From Acheta domesticus (Eukaryota; Arthropoda; Insecta; Orthoptera; Gryllidae), in the NCBI GenBank assembly GCA_031308135.1, contig JAHLJT010000631.1, forward strand, positions 195,476,685 to 195,540,684: a stretch of 64,000 nt of DNA. The letters are read 5' to 3'. The position numbers and the translations under genes are program-made. The notes under the pieces were generated by a model that did no database searches, was not told the origin of the DNA, and saw nothing but the letters and a program-made list of their open reading frames with translations. Shown one piece after another: positions 31,850 to 43,519 of this stretch (position 1 is its first letter; the number at the start of each line of letters is the position of its first letter).

Positions 31850-34290
31850 ATTTCTGTCTGTAGATGTAACAAATTTGTCAGACTGAATTTTGCGTTTATT
31901 TTATAGACAGAAAAATTCAGTGTTTTGGATCGCAGATTTACATCAAACTAATACAATATGAATGCAATTTACTAAAATCTGCAGAACAGAAAACCAACTT
32001 CAGGCTGGAGTTAAATTGTCATTCATTTTCCATTTTTCGAATAAGGTCAACAGATGTGTTGGTTGAAAGAGGGAAGAAAACACAATAAGAAATTAAGATT
32101 AAACATAAATTAATTGACATTACACATTAAACCTTGCTTTTTTTATTTTCATATCCATCTTCTTTATGTGAATAATTTTTTCTCTCTTCCTCAAGTATCA
32201 TTTATCTTTCAATATTATTCAGATTGTATTTTCTTCTAATGGTATCTTTTATCTTCCCTATATTGTATCCCCTTCTTTTCTTGTTTTAGTTTTCTCTCTT
32301 TCATATTTCATCTTTACATTGCTATTTACTCCCATACCAATGTTTCTGAGCTCTTCCTCATTTATTCTCATTTGTTTTCTATAAATGAATTCTCAAATAT
32401 CGGAAATGTAAGAGAAGAGAAGTTAATTTATAAATTTACATGACTTTGTATGAATAGATTTATTTATTTATTTGTCAAAAAACAGTAAAAACTGTATATG
32501 ACGTGTGGGGAAAGAAATTGTGCGCTGTAACTTCGTAATTACAAAATAATCAACTGTTCAATGTTATTTTATGCCACGCAAGTGTTTGCCTACATTTTGT
32601 ACAAATTAATATTCAATTTACCCAAGAAAAGACAATTTTTCTAAGAGTTTTTAGCAACGACGTTTCAATTTTATGAGTTATTAAAACATGAATGTCATTT
32701 ATTGTGAAATAATATACAATTATGTTAATAGTCTTTTTAAATACGCGTAGTATGTTCTTATTAGCCGATCATAATTTTCACAATAATCGTATTTTGTAGC
32801 AAAAAAAATATTTGAAATAGCTAATTTTGCACAGCATATATTTATGTCGTGAGTTTGAAGTAGAACATATTTTGATAATAGTCCATCTATTCATTTATAT
32901 TGATGTAAAATGCAAGCCTCTGTTTGGAACGTTGATTGCGATGGTTATTACCAGTTTTTACGCACGTACATTAACGTTACATGCACGCTTGAATAAATAT
33001 ACATTTTTGTGCATTCACACTTCCACACTTGTTCGTGCGTAGATTACTCACAAATGCGAGCATTTTTGTTTTCATTTTCTTTTTTCTTTTTGTTTTTTCT
33101 TCATTTTCAAGAAATATACTAAATTAATTTATTTCCAAATTCATGGAATGTAAATGTGGGAAAAACTACTTGGTAAATTACGAGAAATGTTATTCATTAG
33201 CTTATTTCAATGTTTTGCATTAAATCACGTAATACCTAATTAATCTCATCATTAAAAGGTTTGATCGTTATAAAATACGCCATGTTTATGGGATACCATT
33301 TGTTAAAGAATATTACTGGGAAGCAATTCTTAACACAGGAGTTGTAAAATGTATTTTTACTGTTTTTATTTTTACTTATTAATCATTAAGGACAAAAGAT
33401 TTGTTTTATATTGTTCAGTATTGTTCATATTTGACATGACAATTTGGAAAACAAAATTTTCCACTTCCCTTTGAAAACGTTGCTGTAAAAAGAGCTATGT
33501 ACGTGTATTAAACGCTGGAATTAAACGGTACAACTTGGAATCAGAAATTCCATTATGCAAATGTTGATTGTGGTATGCACTACTGCTGTGCATTAGAGAT
33601 TTCAATCATTTTACAAAACTTGGTAGGAAATACGGGAAACTCATTGTCGTCACATCAATGCGATATTTCTCTTATTTTACGAAAAATAATATTACAATAC
33701 AATGAAAATATGTGTTAGAAGATATGGTAATTTTGAGTGACGTCAAAGAATTTTATATGCCTTAAGAGTACAACTTCATTTTTCGTGAATCTTTTTCTGC
33801 GTGTCTTTCGACTGCATATGAAAAGAATAAATATTTTCAAAGAATTTTGTAAGTTAGTTTTAAGAAAATATATCCGATCAATATGTTTCGCTAAGCTGCA
33901 GATTACCACTAAAATACGTAATGTTAAATTTGCATCTTTAAAATACTTTCCTTCGCTATCTGCTTTACTTTTACATATCTACGGCTAGCTGACACGCCAA
34001 CTTATTCTTTTCATTTTCGTAAGCATTTTAAATGGAACTTCTGATCATGTATATATTAATTCCTCTTCACGATCAGCGATTTTTATAAAACACAAATGTT
34101 GGCAAAACACGTCAAGAAATATCGCAGGTACCCGTACATTTTGCTAGTTATTTTAAAGTCACTGCAAAATTTAATGTCCTTTTCCAGTCTTTATAATCCT
34201 CTGCTCTTCTTCACACTTACATTTCTTCAGCCATGTGCTAACGAGTTCACAACTAGCGGCGCGTACATACTCTCATGGGGCGTCTCCCGC
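31850..34290. other. AT-rich gene-free stretch
   Basis: Strongly AT-rich. No gene, RNA or repeat family recognised. Confidence 0.5.
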
Positions 34291-34529
34291 ACAAACCCAC
34301 ACAGTCCATTGAGTTAGCGTGAGGGCGGTCATCCGAGCGTAAAAACAGAGGCAATGTATCTTTACAAGTGGACCTTAAATAATGAAAAGGGAAAAGGCTA
34401 GGAAAGACGGTATAATTCTCTCTCTCTGTCTCTCTCTCTCTCTCTCTCAGCATCAGTCAGCCAGCGCACGGAGCCCGTCTCTCGCCGTGCCGCCCACTCG
34501 CCCCTTTCACCCTCTTCACTCTCTCACCG

Positions 34530-34830
34530 TCTCCGCTCTCCAACCCTCTCCTCTCTCCAACCCTCTCCTCTCTCCAACCCACTCCGCTCTCCGGATCTTT
34601 CCGTTCTCCGACCCTCTCCGCTCTCCAACCCTCTTCGCTCTCCGACTCTCTTCGCTCTCCGACCCTCTCAGCTCTCCGACCCTCTTCCCTCTCTCACCCT
34701 CTTCGCTCTCCGACCCTCTCCGCTCTCCGACCCTCTTCGCTCTCCGACCCTCTTCGCTCTCCCATCCTCTTCCCTCTCCCACCCTCTTCGCTCTCCGACC
34801 CTTTCCGCCCTCCGACCCCCTCCGCTCTCC
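34530..34830 (+). repeat. 17-bp minisatellite (TCGCTCTCCGACCCTCT)
   Basis: About 18 imperfect copies of TCGCTCTCCGACCCTCT with CCAACCC, TCTCACC and CCATCC variants. Confidence 0.85.
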
Positions 34831-35339
34831 CGTTGGGTGGTCTCCCCCTTCAGCAGCGAATGTGCTTACACTAAACAACGTTTCGTTCCTCTCCGCCTCT
34901 GCGTTGCTCTCCACCTCCGCGTCCCACCTCGCCTCCCATCCTTCCAGCCCATTCCCACCCTGACTGCCACTTCGCCCGACAACGCGCCCCGCCTCCGCGC
35001 ATAACCCCGCCTCCCCAGCACACCACACCACCCCGCTCTGCTCTTCCCCGCAACCCTGCTCAATCTCCGCCTCGCCACGACCCGAAGCGCCGCGCCACTA
35101 CGTCCCGTTTGACCCTCCTTGCTCAAACTTGCACATCCGCTCCGCGGTCCGTCTCGCCCCTCAACGCACCGTCACCGGCATGCGCTGCGCCACCGTTCCG
35201 CTCTACCCCACTTCCACGTCCTCCCTTCCCCACCCCGCTCTCCCCGCCCCTCTTCCTCTCCCTCCCCCTCCTCCTCCCCTGAGCTCCTCTTCCTCCCCTC
35301 CCCAGAACTCCTCTCCCTCCCCACCCCCGAGCTCCTCTC

Positions 35340-35460
35340 TCTTCCCCTCCCCCGCGCTCCTCTCCCTCCCCCTCCCTCGAGCTTCTCTCCCTCCCCCTCC
35401 CTCGAGCTTCTCTCCCTCCCCCTCCCTCGAGCTCCTCTCCCTCCCCCTCACGGAGCTCTT
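35340..35460 (+). repeat. 25-bp minisatellite (TCGAGC...CTCCCCCTCCC)
   Basis: The TCGAGC landmark occurs at 35377, 35402 and 35427, exactly 25 bp apart, with flanking degenerate units containing GAGCTCCTCT or GCGCTCCTCT. The array continues leftwards in decayed form to about 35270. Confidence 0.85.
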
Positions 35461-35540
35461 CTCCCACACCATGCTCGACCTCTTCGTCCCGCCTCACGCA
35501 GTGCTGGCCCGCTGCCCTGTTCTGGGGGACCTGTGACGCA

Positions 35541-36540
35541 CTCATTTGCCTTCTCTTTTTCATGCTGAAAATTATTTTCTCGTTTTCTTTCTTCATTTTT
35601 TACTTACTTTCTTAATTTTCATTTATCTCTTCTCAGATTTTTCTTGTTTTCATATATTTATACTTCTATATCTTTTTTTCTTTTTTTCAGTTTTTATTTA
35701 ACGTTTTCTGTTTCTATTTTATTTATTTGTTATTTATTCTTCGCGTTGTTATTTTATTAACAATAATCCTTGTTTATTAAATATTAATTCCCTGTGTCTT
35801 TCTTCAATATCTTTTTGCATTTTTTCTATTTTCAATGTTTGTCCCTTTGCACTTTTTTCCTGTTTCTTAACACCCTGTTTTTTGCAAGTGACGATAGCTT
35901 TAGAACTTTTCATTCTAATCCTCTTATTTCTTAATACTTAGTACATTATTCTGCCTTGTTGCATTGTTCCCTTCGTTTACTTGTATTATCTCGACAGCAT
36001 TTCTGACTCCTAGAGCCTACTAATAAATTTCCGCCATATCCATCCCATTCCAAACGCGATCTTTTCTGTCTTTATCCTCAATCTGCCAAGTTTTATTTTC
36101 CAAGCTAAATCAAATGGACTTGGTTGCATGAACTAGGGCGCTTCTGTCAACCTCTTCAGCAGACTTCAAGCAAAGCAGCAAGGATTTTCGCACACATTCA
36201 AACAGTCATTCTTCCGCCGCTATGAAGCTAACAACCCTCCTCAATCTTCTCTTCCTCAGCGACCATTGCCGCCGCTGCTTCTAGCTTTACTTTCATCCAC
36301 ACTCAGCGTCGCCGCCATCAATCCCCCACGTGCCGCCACCGAGGCGTAACGTTCCGGGCATCACACGCATGGTTCCGATATACTCTTTTGGCTTCTTCCC
36401 CTCTTTCTCTCTCTCCTCTTTTCTCGTTCCTCTCTCTTTTCTATTTCTCTCTCGTTTCTCATTCCTGTCTCTTTTCTCTCTTTCTTTTCTCTTTCTCTCT
36501 ATTTTCTTTCCTCTCGCTTTCTCTTTGCTCTCTCTCATTT
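35541..36540. other. T-rich gene-free stretch
   Basis: Pyrimidine/T-rich sequence grading into a TCTCTTTTCT-rich tract at 36400-36540. No gene seen. Confidence 0.5.
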
Positions 36541-36541
36541 C

Positions 36542-36544
<3 letters not shown>

Positions 36545-36578
<34 letters not shown>

Positions 36579-36590
36579 AGTCCGGTAAGT
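36545..36590 (+). repeat. (CT)n tract ending in a splice-like junction
   Basis: About 14 CT units end in CCCAG (to 36580), then TCCG, then GTAAGT at 36585-36590. A perfect acceptor and donor enclose only 4 nt. This is probably chance within a CT microsatellite. Confidence 0.8.
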
Positions 36591-36599
36591 CGATTTTCG

Positions 36600-36910
36600 A
36601 GTGCAATAGCTCAGCAGCATTACCATTGCTTTAGAAACATCACTCACGGGGAGGCTGTAGTGTTTCAGACTTGACAGTGGTGGACACAAGCTAGGTGGCT
36701 GCATCGAATTCAACCATAGTCTATTGAGGAATTCCAGCAGACTGCTTCTCTGATCGGTAGTTTTACGTGGTTTTCATATCAGTGTCAAGCAAATATATGT
36801 ACAGTACTCTAACAAATGGACCACAGACCATGCGCTCTTCTTCCTTCCTAATCCTTGTTCCCTTCTTTCGTATTACACCTCCATGCACTACAGAATATCT
36901 ACATGTCACC
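36600..36910 (+). mobile_element. SINE-like element, copy 1
   Basis: Shares with 41130-41345 the ordered blocks GCTAGGTGGCTGCATCGAATTCAA-like, TCGGTAGTTTTACGTGGTTTT, AGTACTCTAACAAATGG and CCATGCGCTCTTCTTCC. The GGTNGTTTTCCGTGRTTT central block recalls the conserved core of tRNA-derived SINEs widespread in insects. The head region is decayed. Confidence 0.5.
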
Positions 36911-39900
36911 AGTCTGCAGCTTCAGTTGTGATTGGGGCGATATCCTGAGGGAAACTTTGGAGGAGAAAACCACGTAAGATGACGGATCAGATCGGCTTCA
37001 GAACTCACGTTCCAGCGACAAAGTCTCCTCCCGGGATATAACATGTACTACACTTATAGTATTAATAGTCTCTCACTCCTCTCGAAAATAGTAAAAATTG
37101 GCTCGTTCGAATTTGCACTCTGGCAAACTCCTTCGCTTTATCTAACCCTATGGCGGTGGCTTCAGACCTCCATGCCCCGTACTCTGTTTCAGCTTTCTGT
37201 GCTTTCACAAAATAACTTTCAAAAAAATATATTAAAGCTGAAAGCAGTTACTCAAAACAAATGCAATAAGTTATATCACTCTCTGCGTCTTGGTGTTTTA
37301 CACCACTTACATTTCTTGGTGTGTCGACATCAACCACAAATACAAACAGAAAGATCGTGCAAAACGTAAGCTATTCTGACCGGAAATTTAACCTGGGATT
37401 CCTTGATTACTCTCTGCCCTTTGAACTATTGAGACAATCCATGCTTCAAAATGCTTACTTAACACTGTTACTCCAAGAAAACCACAGCGTGAAAATCAAA
37501 GGAACACACTTTGACCTAACTATAAAGGTGGTGACGATTGAATGTTTTATCTAAAAAGATATATAAAACTTTCAAATAAAAACATCAAACTAAATTCATG
37601 GAAATTTCCCAATATTTAGTACTACAGAAATAAAGTTTTTGATAATAGGGTCAAAGGATTAACAACATGGGGAAGTACAAAGATGTGAAAGCGTAAAGCG
37701 AAGATGCGTAAAGTAAAGCGAAAAGAGTATTCTCTCAACAATTGAAGTGTAGTTACTTTGCGATTTACTTTTCCATATTCTCGTGCCTTTGCAAGGTTTT
37801 CTGTCACCTTTTTTCTGTCAGATTATTATATACCATCATTCGTGTTCTTTCGGATTACATTTCCATACACCTCTTTCCCGCTAGGTCATATCCATCTCTT
37901 CCATTTCTCCCATTCCTTTGTCCAAGTGTCACGTGCAATTAGTTGCCTCAATTAATTTAATTTAAAATAATAAATCCTCTGGGGGATTATGAAACATGAA
38001 TGATTTTACAACGTCCTTCATTGCATATACATACATCAAGCATAGTAAATGATATCATCCCATTCGTTCAAGTAACTCATTAATTGAAGATTCAAGGAAA
38101 TTCTCTTACATGAATTTTTGCTGATATGCGAAAATACTATGCAAGGTTATAAAGTTCTCTACTTTAACATTATTATTCATTAAACTTTTATTTTATTCCA
38201 AAAAAGTAATAAACAAAAAATATTTCCACAAATGGTTATTGATTTTCTTTCTAAATATTTTATTTGCATGTGCCGTGAGTGAAAAATTCTGTTAATTTGG
38301 CATAAAGAAATGCACCAAACTGCTGATCTGTTTCCACTTCTTTCTTCTCCCATATCGTCCTCGACTTCCTCTTCTTCCTACTTCATGTCCTCTTTTTTCT
38401 TCTTCAGCCTCTTTTGATTCGCCGTTTCAACCTCCTCCCTCTCTTTGTTCACTTATCTTCTCTTGGATCGGCCGCTTCTTTACTCGCTAGGTACTCGGTA
38501 CTTGATTCATTGTGCGAACATTAATTGGGTTTTAACTACACCACGGGTCAAGGGCCAAGTTCCGCAAAGCCGAAACAGAGAAGACTCAATATTACTAATT
38601 TCCAATGCTCGCAGAAATTGAAAAAAATCTATGCAGCCTTTATCCGTGTGTGAGATGTCCATGGTTTTGTTAGATACACAAAAACTCAGAAAAAATCCTA
38701 AACCAATGAAACGTTCTGTGTTGACTAAAAAAAGCAAATATTTGATAGTTTTATTGCGTTCATTTTCATATTGCGCGTTCCGTCACAATTCTCAAACTCA
38801 GTTCACAACTGCTTACGGCACAAACGACTTCATACGACAGCAAGGCTCCGAAGAAGAGGCCGACTCCTATTAACTGTTGACGACTCGTTTTTTATTAATT
38901 TAAGAAACAGCAAATTCTTTGATATTCTTGGTATATTAAGACATGTAGTGCATATAAGCTGCACTTTGCTGTTGGAGTGTTCGTGAAACTTGTTTTCGTT
39001 AAAATTTTAATTTGTTACAAATTGCAATGTAATTGTAATTTGTCCTCCAGGAATCTCCTCTCACAGGACACCGCCACTTGTGACAAGCTCCGGATTGATT
39101 TCATATCTGTGGTGTTGTTGGTATTGTAATTCATACATGTAACAGTCAGTGTGTATAGGAGGATAGAGCAAATAAGAAGAAGGAAAGATCGCGCGCGGTC
39201 CATGGTTCATTCGTAAAAATACTGCTCCTGAATTCGTCTACTATTGAGTGGCGCAATCACAGAAAACTACTGCTCAGAGCAGCTGGCTGCAGAAATTCTC
39301 ATCTATATAGAAACAGGAGTTCCCCTCTACGTTGCTGCGTACTGTCTGGCGTCGAAAAATCCACCATCCTAAAACATCTGGGTCAACGATGCTACGAAAA
39401 CGTAATTGCCGCGTCTGTTACCTCAGCCGGTATCTCTAGAGAGATTCAAAGTCGGCTTCTTTGTGTGAGTGGCAAAACATTTCGTAGTAAGTCATGGTTC
39501 TCTTGTCCATACCACTTTGAACTGCGATTATTGGTTTTAGGATTGCGTATTCCTAGAATACACATGATGAGTAAAATTTACTCTCTGACATATATGTTTC
39601 ATGATGTCGTGTTGTATCAATATTTTACCTCGTAGCTGTGTAATATCTATTCTTTTTTAATACGAGAGTAATCTCAGTGTTGTTATTATATTTTATTAGA
39701 GGAAGCGAATAAATTGATTTCTAAGACTCACTACTTCACACACTACTTTCTTTACACACTACTGTATAATTAATGAGCTCCAGTACATTGGAGAACCGAT
39801 AGATAGTTTCCTAGCAAAAATTAAGTACAACTTCAGAAGTTACCTCAATTTTAAATTAGTATTTCTGCAGTTTTTTAACATTGCGGTGACCGCTAGAAAC

Positions 39901-40430
39901 ATTATTCGAGCACACGCGACGATGTGTCATTAAAATTTGACTTTTCTTGCTTCAGAAATTGGCTATTGGGTTTTCAGGACCAAACACAAATTGAACATAT
40001 TTACTAGAATCGAAACTTTGAAACTTCTTTGAACTACAATTTTTATCAATAATAAGAAGAAATATATAAAAAGTACACTCTTCGGCCTGAGGTATATTGC
40101 ACTGCACACAGCTTAATGGAGATTATTCTCGTGACGACAGCGCTAAGCTTATTGACACGAACTGAAAGTTATGGCATCTGAAACAATCATAGACGTTCCG
40201 AGAACGACAGTTTTCTCAAAAATGCCTATGGGGCTCTATGAACGTAAGAATAACTCAGTCATTTGTGAGATCAACCACGTATGTATTGGCAACATTTTTC
40301 TTATAAAATATATTCACATTTAAAGTGAGTAAATTTTCCTCATCATTAGTAACAAGCGACAAATTTTACCACTTACGCATAGCATTTCAGGGTTAAATAT
40401 CTGACGTGGACAGTATTAGCCTTCATAGGG
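36911..40430. other. AT-rich stretch, no supported gene
   Basis: Short frames only. The segment 38524-38560 contains ACTACACCACGGGTC, which resembles the end motif of repeat family F in reverse orientation. The segment 39125-39240 resembles 26140-26230 (AGAAGGAAAGATCGCGCGCGGTCC-like block), so further dispersed repeats are present. Confidence 0.45.
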
Positions 40431-40439
40431 GGCAGCGAT

Positions 40440-41000
40440 GTATGATCCTCCCCGTGATCGCCGCCCTCGCCCTGCCCTACCCCGACCCACCAAACCCCAT
40501 CCCGCCCCACCAAACCCCGCCCCACCCCACCCCACCACGCCCCACCCCACCCCACCCCACCACGCCCCACCCCACCCCACCCCATCACGCCCCACCCCGC
40601 CCCATCCCACCCCGCCCCACCCAACCCCGCCACGCCCCGCTCCGCTCTGGGCACCTGCGCCTGCCCCTGTCCCGCGCACCCTGCTCCCGCCCCGTCCCGC
40701 GCCCCTCCTCCCTGCCCCCGGCCCCACACCCCTGCCCTCCGTCCTCCTCCCGCTGCCTCCCGCCTCCCGCCCCCGTCCCGCGCCCCTGCACGCCGCGCGT
40801 GGCGCCACCGCAGAGGGCGCTGGCTGGCAGTTAGTGCGCGTGCGTGTCCGCCGCTGCGTTTATTATCGCACGCGCCGAGCGGGCGGGCGGGCGGGCATTT
40901 TTATTATTTATGGGCTTACGCACGCGCGTGGCCCGCCTGCTCCGACCGCTGCCGCACTTTTCTCGGCTCCGCTTTCCTCAGCCCTCCGTAGTGTAGCGGT
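40440..41000. other. GC-rich island J with CCCCA repeats
   Basis: From 40480 to 40640 the plus strand is built of CCCCAC and CCCCGCCCCA units (GGGGT/GGGGTGGGG on minus), followed by mixed CpG-rich sequence to 40830 and a unique block 40850-40935. The minus-strand G-runs are strong quadruplex candidates. The block 40850-40935 holds GCGGGCGGGCGGGCG and TTTATTATTTATGGG, promoter- or enhancer-like in appearance. Confidence 0.75.
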
Positions 41001-41400
41001 CGGATGGTTTTACCACCGCTCTGACCGGGTGTAAATCCCGATCGGGCTATTTTGTTCAGTGCCAACATTACCGCTGCATCTGTAGTGATTCCGACCGAAC
41101 AGATCTAGGGTTTGAGTCCACATGGTGCGGTGTTGGAGTTTTGATACTAGCTACGTGGTTAGGTGGAGTTCAACTACTGTCTGGAGAAGAAATCTATCTG
41201 CTGTGGTCGGTAGTTTTCCGTGATTTATCCGATCAATTCCTGGCGAATTCCCGAGCAATACTCTAATAAAAGATCCACTGACCTCACGCCATCTTTCCTT
41301 CCTCTTCCTTGACCTATACTTGCTCTCTTTCTTACACACTACCACGGATTTCGTGAGATCAGACGGGAGTTTAGATCTAGTCCAGGTTGAGGCAGTCCCC
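40985..41400 (+). mobile_element. tRNA-derived SINE, copy 2
   Basis: The A-box-like TAGTGTAGCGG (40993-41003) and B-box-like GGGTGTAAATCCC (41029-41041) are separated as in a tRNA. The T-arm can pair (CCGGG/CCCGA), and the flanks AGCCCTC/TCGGGCT partly pair as an acceptor stem. The body contains GGTCGGTAGTTTTCCGTGATTT and TTCCTGGCGAATTCCCGAG, matching in pattern the conserved central domain of widespread insect SINEs. The partner copy is at 36600. Probably transcribed by RNA polymerase III when young. Confidence 0.65.
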
Positions 41401-43015
41401 GTTGGTGAGAGAGAGGTTTAAAGAGAAATCCCTGCTAGCAGACGTCTAGTTTGACACCGTATCTCACCATTAATTGGGTAGGGACAACGCCCATTCTACG
41501 GATAATACATTCACTACACTTACAAGACTAATTACTAAAACAGTTGACGTGCTCGAAAACATAAATGAATTAAATCGGTCGTACCATGAGGGGCGTAAGG
41601 CGTATAAGCAGGTTTTCTCGCGGTTGTCCGTTTCTCCATTGCTCCATCTTTATTCATATCATGGTCATAAAAAAGCTTTCTCACATTGCTAGATAAGTCT
41701 TAAACACTGTTACCATGAAGATTATCCAACGAAATAGTGACTTCGTTTCCCTGTACTTCAGTGAACAGGTTTTAGAGATTCTTTAGAGGTGACGTATCTG
41801 TTAGACATTATATTTTTCGAAAAAATTTCGGAATACGAACTTTGATTTCTAAGTTATGGTGACGATCATACTTGCAACATACTAACTTGACTTCTCTTGG
41901 GGAGGCTTAGGCTAGTAGCTGGTTCACTCATTACGATACTTTTAAAGAGTATTTCCAATCTCAAGCTAATCTTGGCTGTATTTCGCTTTTTTGGTTCAAT
42001 TCAGAAATCTGCTAAATTGTACATAAAAAGTATGTGAATGCTTATAATTAGTACGTCATAGTTCACGTCAAATCTCATTCCCACTACTTTCGACTCCACT
42101 GTGCGCTCTCTGACTTGTGTATTCCATTTGTCTTTCTCGTCGAGTGAAAAATATTGGAGATAATTTTCGTAAACAATTTGTCGATTATAGAATGTGTATT
42201 TAGGATTCTCTGTTACTACTCTACTTTATTTTTCATTATAGTTATTATATTATACAATAAAATAAAGGATAATTATTTTAGTGCAAGTGTAGTATTATCA
42301 CACAACATACGTTAAAAGTCTCACAAGTTTATGTGTTCCACGGACTAGTGTACGTATGTGCCTATGTGTAATTTTCGCGATCGATCGAGGTGTTTTATGT
42401 TACGTTTATATTCATCTCATTTATGTACTCCATACTGTATGTTCAAATAAACTGATGCCATTCTCGCCTTTCACCTCTGATTACATTTGTCATATTACAT
42501 TTTGAGCACTTCGCGAGATTTCATTTCACAAGAAAGGATGTTTGATTTCGAAATTGCGATTTTCATTTACCAGCTTTCACGTCGGTTTGTGAAACGTTAA
42601 CACGTGTCACCTCTCTCTTTACAACACACACCGTCTTTTCAAAGTCTTACTGCTATTGTATTATTGGAATATTCTTTCACACTTCAAGCATTTTCCCATA
42701 TCATAACACTCACAACTTCTCTATCTCAGCATATCCATTTTCGTTGCTACTTACCCTTTTACTTTCCTTTCTACATGTACCCAAAATGCATCTTGCATCT
42801 TCACTCATCTTTATTAACACGTTCAAGAATCTACGGGCGCTGACAGGTCGCCCTTAAATTACGACTCCCGCCAGTGGAATTTTCGGGCGCGTGATTCTTA
42901 CTGTGTATCCGCTTATATCATGTCATTTTTCCGTTTGCTAGGTATTCATGGAGGTTTCTACAACAATAAAGGACCTAAAACACCGCTAGATTTCGTTTGC
43001 TGCCATTTAAAACTA
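41401..43015. other. AT-rich gene-free stretch
   Basis: No gene or repeat recognised. Confidence 0.45.
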
Positions 43016-43019
43016 ATCT

Positions 43020-43400
43020 GCACCCCGTCCTCTTTCGTCCCGATCGACATCCGCGTCAACATCCTTCACCTCGCGTTTCCCTCTCGTCCTCACCGTCGCT
43101 TTGGCAAGCTCTGCATAAATTACCACCCCCACTCCCCTTTCTTTTCGCTCTGCCTCTGCTCCCGGGAGCGCTCCCAGAGGAAAGCAGCGCTCCTTGCGAC
43201 GGCGCCGGGAGGCACGGAAGAGGAAACGCCGTGAGGCCCGAGGAAAATAACCTGTTTTTTCGACAGCGCGAGTGGCGTGGAAAGTGGTCGGGTGGCGAGG
43301 CGCAGATTGCGTGTAAATTGGATGCGTGGTATCTCTGCGATATAACGGCCTCCGTTATTTCGTTAGCGCCGCCTGGAATACTTCCGTTCGCCAGGTAGCG
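43020..43400. other. small CpG-rich island K
   Basis: Mixed CpG-rich sequence without a minisatellite; includes a CCCGGGAGCGCTCCC self-complementary patch near 43160. It may be a promoter-type island. A short possible exon lies just downstream. Confidence 0.5.
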
Positions 43401-43519
43401 TAAGGGGAAATGATGGCGTTCTTACTTTTCTTCACAATTAAGGTTGTTTTCAAAGGATGAATTATATTTCAACGACGAGATGTCTGAATGTAATTGCCAA
43501 TTATTCTGAAGGTGAGTCT

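Larger units (their letters stand above)
34300..35540. other. GC-rich, pyrimidine-rich island I
   Basis: Starts after a (CT)n run at 34420-34448. It is mostly C/T with CpG. It contains a 17-bp array (34530-34830), a mixed CpG segment (34880-35200) and a 25-bp array (35340-35460). Ser/Pro/Leu-rich plus frames and Arg/Gly/Glu-rich minus frames are composition products. Confidence 0.75.

Noticed and set aside
36571..36590. 4-nt microexon between CCCAG and GTAAGT
   Set aside because: The acceptor is just the end of a CT microsatellite; without transcript data chance is more likely.
40480..40640. Telomeric or interstitial telomere repeat
   Set aside because: GGGGT-like units are irregular and not the arthropod TTAGG repeat; no TTAGG array is present in the window.
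40985..41050. Functional tRNA gene
   Set aside because: A and B boxes are present, but the acceptor and D stems do not pair well and the sequence continues into a SINE body with a second copy elsewhere.
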